From: Reticulitermes speratus
Taxonomy: Eukaryota > Arthropoda > Insecta > Blattodea > Rhinotermitidae
Direction: 5' to 3'
NCBI GenBank assembly: GCA_021186555.1
Contig: JAJKFL010000005.1
Location: forward strand, 26,476,635 to 26,540,634
Length of the DNA stretch: 64,000 nucleotides
A program made the position numbers and the translations under genes. Below are positions 60,425 to 64,000 of this stretch, one piece after another. How positions within the stretch are numbered: position 1 is the first letter of the stretch; every line of letters begins with the position of its first letter. The notes beneath the pieces are model-generated. The model worked only from the letters and a program-made list of their open reading frames with translations. It was not told the origin of the DNA and searched no databases.

Positions 60425-62224
60425 CTGAAAAATCAAATTGTAAGTTGAGACATTTTTGGAAAATTAATTTACTATTTGCTATATTTTGATGGGTATCTAA
60501 GATGAAACCTGGATGTGGCTAATGACAAAACAGTCAAACCAGTGCAAATTACTAACGGCAAAGAGTGGTCAGCGTTTATTTACATTCTAATCAAAAAAAG
60601 ATATGGTACTTTAACAAATACGTCATTTCATATCATAAGGACATACTCGTAATTTTCGATGTTAGACTACTGTATTATTTATATCTCATTACACCACAGA
60701 ATACTGGAGTCTGAATTTCTTGGCCTACTGTACGAATTGAAGGTCCCCTTGTATGATAATAACTCTCTTTCTTTGATACATTTATAAGAAAAAGTTGCAA
60801 AATTAGCCTGTGATTTTTCCCATGTTTTTCTGTCTGTCAGTCTGCTTTCAGAATTTCAGAAAGTATTTTCAGAATTCAAGTATTCTGGAGATCCAGCTGC
60901 TAAAATTTGTCTGTACGGCGCAAACGAGAAACATTCACATGAATTCGTACATGCGCATTTGTGCTTATCTCTAGAGTAGGTTATGTCAATAACATCTATC
61001 TTAGCCAAAAGTGTTACAGACATAGAAAGGGACTAAGCATACATTTTACGTGAGGTACACTTCTCTAAGTAAAGAGAATTAAACAAAGCGAGACGGATTG
61101 GGTACTTTATGAGTACTGTTGCAATGTACAGTAACCCCTCGACACATACGGTTTTTCGGACATGGTTGTGACTCTACCAGTTTGAAAATAATTCAGGACA
61201 TGGGGAAAATTTTGCCTAACGCCGAAATATTTAAATACACGCATGTAATTGCTGGTGGTGACTCACTCAATTCGCGCAAGCTGACAGCAGCAGGTACGCA
61301 AGTATTACGTAAATTTAATGCGAAAAAAATTTGTGTATTTATCAATGAAAGGGAAGCATAAGGGTCCGCAATCACCGTAACCCTATTTTCTAATCAAGAA
61401 GTCTACGTAAAGCTGTGTTGCCCAACTCGCCGTCATCAAGCCCCTAACCTCGTTAGACGAGGTATCCGTCTATTTGGTATTCCTTTACGCTATAAAATAG
61501 CAACAGAACCTGGAATACAAAGAAACCTTTTTTAATATCGTCATGTCGTTCCTCCAATTTTTTGTTGTATAGGGTATGAATTCAGCTGATCCCCAAAAAT
61601 TGGCTGTCTAAACTCCATGCTACCTTATCACCCTTTCATTAATTTTGCTGCCATTTTCCAACGACAAATCCTGCTGTCTTGTCATATTGATATACGTCTA
61701 TATTCCCAAGCCTAGACTTTATGATTTATTCCATAGATCAAATTCGTTATTTACATGACGGTAGGTCCTCATATCATCAAACATTTCCTGCCTTTGTGGG
61801 ACCCAAACGCTCATTGCTGTTTTCAGAAGAGCCTGCAACCTAAGCATATACTGAACTAATTTAAGCCCGTCCACATTTATACACCATACTATACATTTGA
61901 ATACTGGCTCGCATTTAAGCATATTTCGAAGTCTTCTAAATTATCCCTTCATTTCGGGGTTTCGGAATAAACTTTGTGAATGTAACATCACTTCATACGC
62001 TCTACGTCCCCCATCTCACCAGCCGTCACTGTACAATATTTTTTGTAGTATACGAATTATGACGCTTCTTGTTATGTAACATTTTCGGTCCTCTTTTGAT
62101 TTCCCTCTCGTAGGCCGATATATTCCCCTCAGCAAAGTGTTTTCAATCTGTGTAGTTTCCTTAGATGCTTTACACTCATAACCAGGTAGATACAGGCACT
62201 GGCACATTGGGCATGTCAACCTAC

Positions 62225-62434
62225 CTTCGTCACCAAGGTTTCAATCTCTAGCTCAGCGAATCTTCGGCCAATGCACATTCTTGGGCCGAAACCGAATGGC
62301 ATAGTAACAAAAGGGTGCGTCTTCGTGTTGTATTGAGGGTCGCCTTTTATCCACCGCTCTGGAATGAATTTGTCTGCGCGTGGATAATACTTCTCCAAAG
62401 TACTCAACAGAAGGGAAGGCATGATTATGAGTGT
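62225..62434 (-). pseudogene. P450 copy 3, exon 10
   Basis: TLIIMPSLLLSTLEKYYPRA to LVTK, 210 nt, one codon longer than in copies 1 and 2 (Thr-Lys before HPF). The haem loop is perfect and the exon alone is open, which suggests the frame was lost recently. Confidence 0.85.
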
Positions 62435-62725
62435 CTGTAAGTTAAAGTGCGCATTTTTCGACATGAATTATGCATGATAAGAACCTCTTTTAAATTAGAA
62501 AAAATTGTAAGCCACTAACTTACTTTCACTAAATTTGGCGTTGACTAATATTCCGTTGGAAGCTTCCCTGTTGTCAGTAAGACAAGATGATGCTTGTGGA
62601 AACTTGTAAGATGCGAAAAACGCTACATGTTTTCAAGTTAATTTTATATGTACTTAACTACTTGAAATGTAAGCGTAATTATTTTAATGATAGTTCCGAA
62701 TTCAGGATGAATTGTAGAAACTTAC

Positions 62726-62805
62726 CCCTTTTGGTATTTGATAATTAGCCAGAACCAGGTCTTTAACGGTTTACTCTTTGATTTCCGATAACAATTGCGG
62801 ACATT
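62726..62805 (-). pseudogene. P450 copy 3, exon 9, frameshifted
   Basis: 80 nt against 79 in the intact copies. MSAIVIGNQR is readable, then the extra base shifts the frame and TAA follows. The GTAAGT donor and TTGCAG acceptor are kept. Confidence 0.85.
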
Positions 62806-62883
62806 CTGCAACAAAAATGTTTATTATTAATATTATTGCTGTGTTTCTACATGAAATCTCTCTCAGATGTTAGACTGGTTAAT

Positions 62884-63090
62884 TTTTAGGCGCTTTCGCA
62901 AAATTGCGAAGAGCGACTATTTTTAAAATCGTACCGTTTATGAGATAATTTGGGAAAATATGGTAGAGCCGGACAGACCACAGATGACAATATAATACGG
63001 CCCATTCGCTTTGCATGCTGGATAACTATACTTATTGCTTTTCTAGGCAACAGCGGTTACAAGAACGCGCCTCAATGTTATGTTTATACG
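62884..63090 (+). repeat. Dispersed TCTG-bearing repeat, deleted copy, intron 8 of copy 3
   Basis: Both ends present (AGGCGCTTTCGC at 62,888 and ACGCGCCT at 63,065-63,072), but the middle with the TCTG run is gone. Confidence 0.6.
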
Positions 63091-64000
63091 TACATTACCT
63101 CTCTTGTTTTAATTGCAGGATACTCCGTAGGAATAACGTATTTTGTGAGACGTGATGTTCTGAGAGTGAGCTAATGAAGAGTCAGATCTTCTGTGATGTT
63201 ACGCATTGTCAAAAGGTAATTACCGAAGTTTCGGAAGATCTTAATGCTTTCAACTTCAGGGTTAGCTTGCAAGAGGGCTGGATTGCTTGACACTGAATGT
63301 AGAGACACTACACTCTTCCTAAACGTCGGTAACTACATATATATTTATCAGTCGACACAGCATAACATCCCATAAGACTTGGATCTCATGTTAAAAGTCC
63401 TCTTAAAAATTATCTTTGAGATTTAGAAATTAGTGTGCAGTGTGGTACGTGCCACGCACTGCTGACCTTTGTATCTTTGAAAAATGTTCATTGTATTTTA
63501 GTATTTCCAACCTCTTTGTGTGGTCTTTGGCACTACACCAGTTGGCGACAGAAATATTAATCCTGCTTGTCCCTGTTTCAGATGTCATTACTGCTTAATT
63601 TCATACGCTTATTTGTTATTCTACATTTTGTTTTTAAATAGTCTTCAGTGTTCTCGGCATTGGTGAACAGGACTAAAATAAACATGTTTGTTTTATTGTT
63701 ATCAACTAATATAACTTCGTCACGTGCGCTTTATCTCTTTATCATTTACTGTGTTCTATCGCAGTAAAGTTTGAGCTTTTCACTTTTATAATTCTTGCGT
63801 GTGTATACCTATTCAGGGAGTGTCTTAATCATCTTATCGAACACGAGAAAATAAGAGATCCGTAAGGCAAGGCGCGTCAGCTGCGTGTTACATCGTCTCA
63901 ACTATGCTGCAAATTCACTGTCCAGTCCAGGAACAGGCCACTGCGCCAGAAAAAAAAACATTTTTGTTGAGCAAAGAGTTTTAATTTGCATTACTTCTGA

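Larger units (their letters stand above)
59120..64000. repeat. Third, older tandem unit (truncated by window edge)
   Basis: The 3' flank and intron 10 of copy 3 align with 14,110-18,060 and 35,590-38,940 but with many more differences and gaps, for example the old SINE around 59,200-59,520. Confidence 0.75.
60315..64000 (-). pseudogene. P450 copy 3, 3' part only (exons 9-11), probably a pseudogene
   Basis: Third paralogue; exons 8 to 1 would lie beyond the right edge, because intron 8 is about 1.4 kb in the other copies. Exon 9 is 62805-62726 with a one-base gain that leads to TAA; exon 10 is 62434-62225, open and 70 codons, with PERW and FGFGPRMCIGRRFAE; exon 11 is 60424-60315 with a one-base loss near its start. 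All splice borders are intact. No AATAAA follows the stop. Divergence is clearly greater than between copies 1 and 2. Two sequencing errors are possible but less likely than decay. Confidence 0.8.

Noticed and set aside
61119-61361. 80-residue open frame inside intron 10 of P450 copy 3
   Set aside because: No family resemblance; the region aligns with non-coding intron 10 of copies 1 and 2.
1-64000. CRISPR arrays, rRNA genes or functional tRNA genes
   Set aside because: No regular spaced repeats or rRNA seen; tRNA-like B boxes belong to SINE heads with A tails or decayed arms.

Overview
The window looks like nuclear DNA from an insect with a large, AT-rich, repeat-rich genome and kilobase-sized introns. 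A hemimetabolous insect such as a cockroach or termite is my best guess; that is inference from gene type, intron size and repeats, because no species marker is visible. No gene in the window is prokaryotic. The only convincing protein-coding genes are three tandem, minus-strand copies of one mitochondrial-clan cytochrome P450 (closest in feel to insect CYP12).

Layout. Positions 1 to about 13,190 are intergenic and full of repeats: foldback elements, a tRNA-derived SINE, microsatellites, a purine/pyrimidine switch and G/C homopolymers. Positions 13,190-34,637 and 34,638-56,704 are two diverged copies of one tandem duplication unit of about 21.4 and 22.1 kb. Each holds a complete 11-exon P450 gene: copy 1 at 34,427 down to 16,318 (530 codons) and copy 2 at 56,491 down to 37,300 (531 codons). 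All splice phases agree and both reading frames are open. Positions 56,705-59,120 are spacer with a dispersed repeat and a possible LINE relic. From about 59,120 to the right edge lies an older third unit; only exons 9-11 of its P450 are inside the window, two carry single-base frameshifts and the polyadenylation signal is gone, so it reads as a pseudogene.

Both intact genes have the same compact promoter: a TATA box about 31 bp before an arthropod TCAGT initiator, which lies 12 nt before the ATG. Both have AATAAA just after the stop. The predicted proteins share an arginine-containing leader without an ER anchor, the proline hinge, WxxxR in helix C, AGxDTT in helix I, ExxR and a perfect haem-binding loop. 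They should be matrix enzymes fed by adrenodoxin and adrenodoxin reductase. They are about 90% identical, with differences gathered in exons 2, 3, 6, 7, 10 and 11, while exon 4 and its flanks are almost unchanged.

Mobile DNA dates the events. A mariner copy in intron 2 and tRNA-derived SINEs downstream are shared by both units, so they predate the duplication. A composite SINE in intron 2 of copy 1 is absent from copy 2, is flanked by a 13-bp target duplication, and landed three bases inside the exon 2 splice donor. The least expected signal is a scattered set of hammerhead-ribozyme-like modules (near 1.1, 1.3, 1.4, 2.7, 2.8, 7.9, 8.7, 13.0 and 23.6 kb). They share the core CTGANGA...GAAAC and stem I pairs that differ in sequence but keep pairing; two of them face each other in one foldback element.
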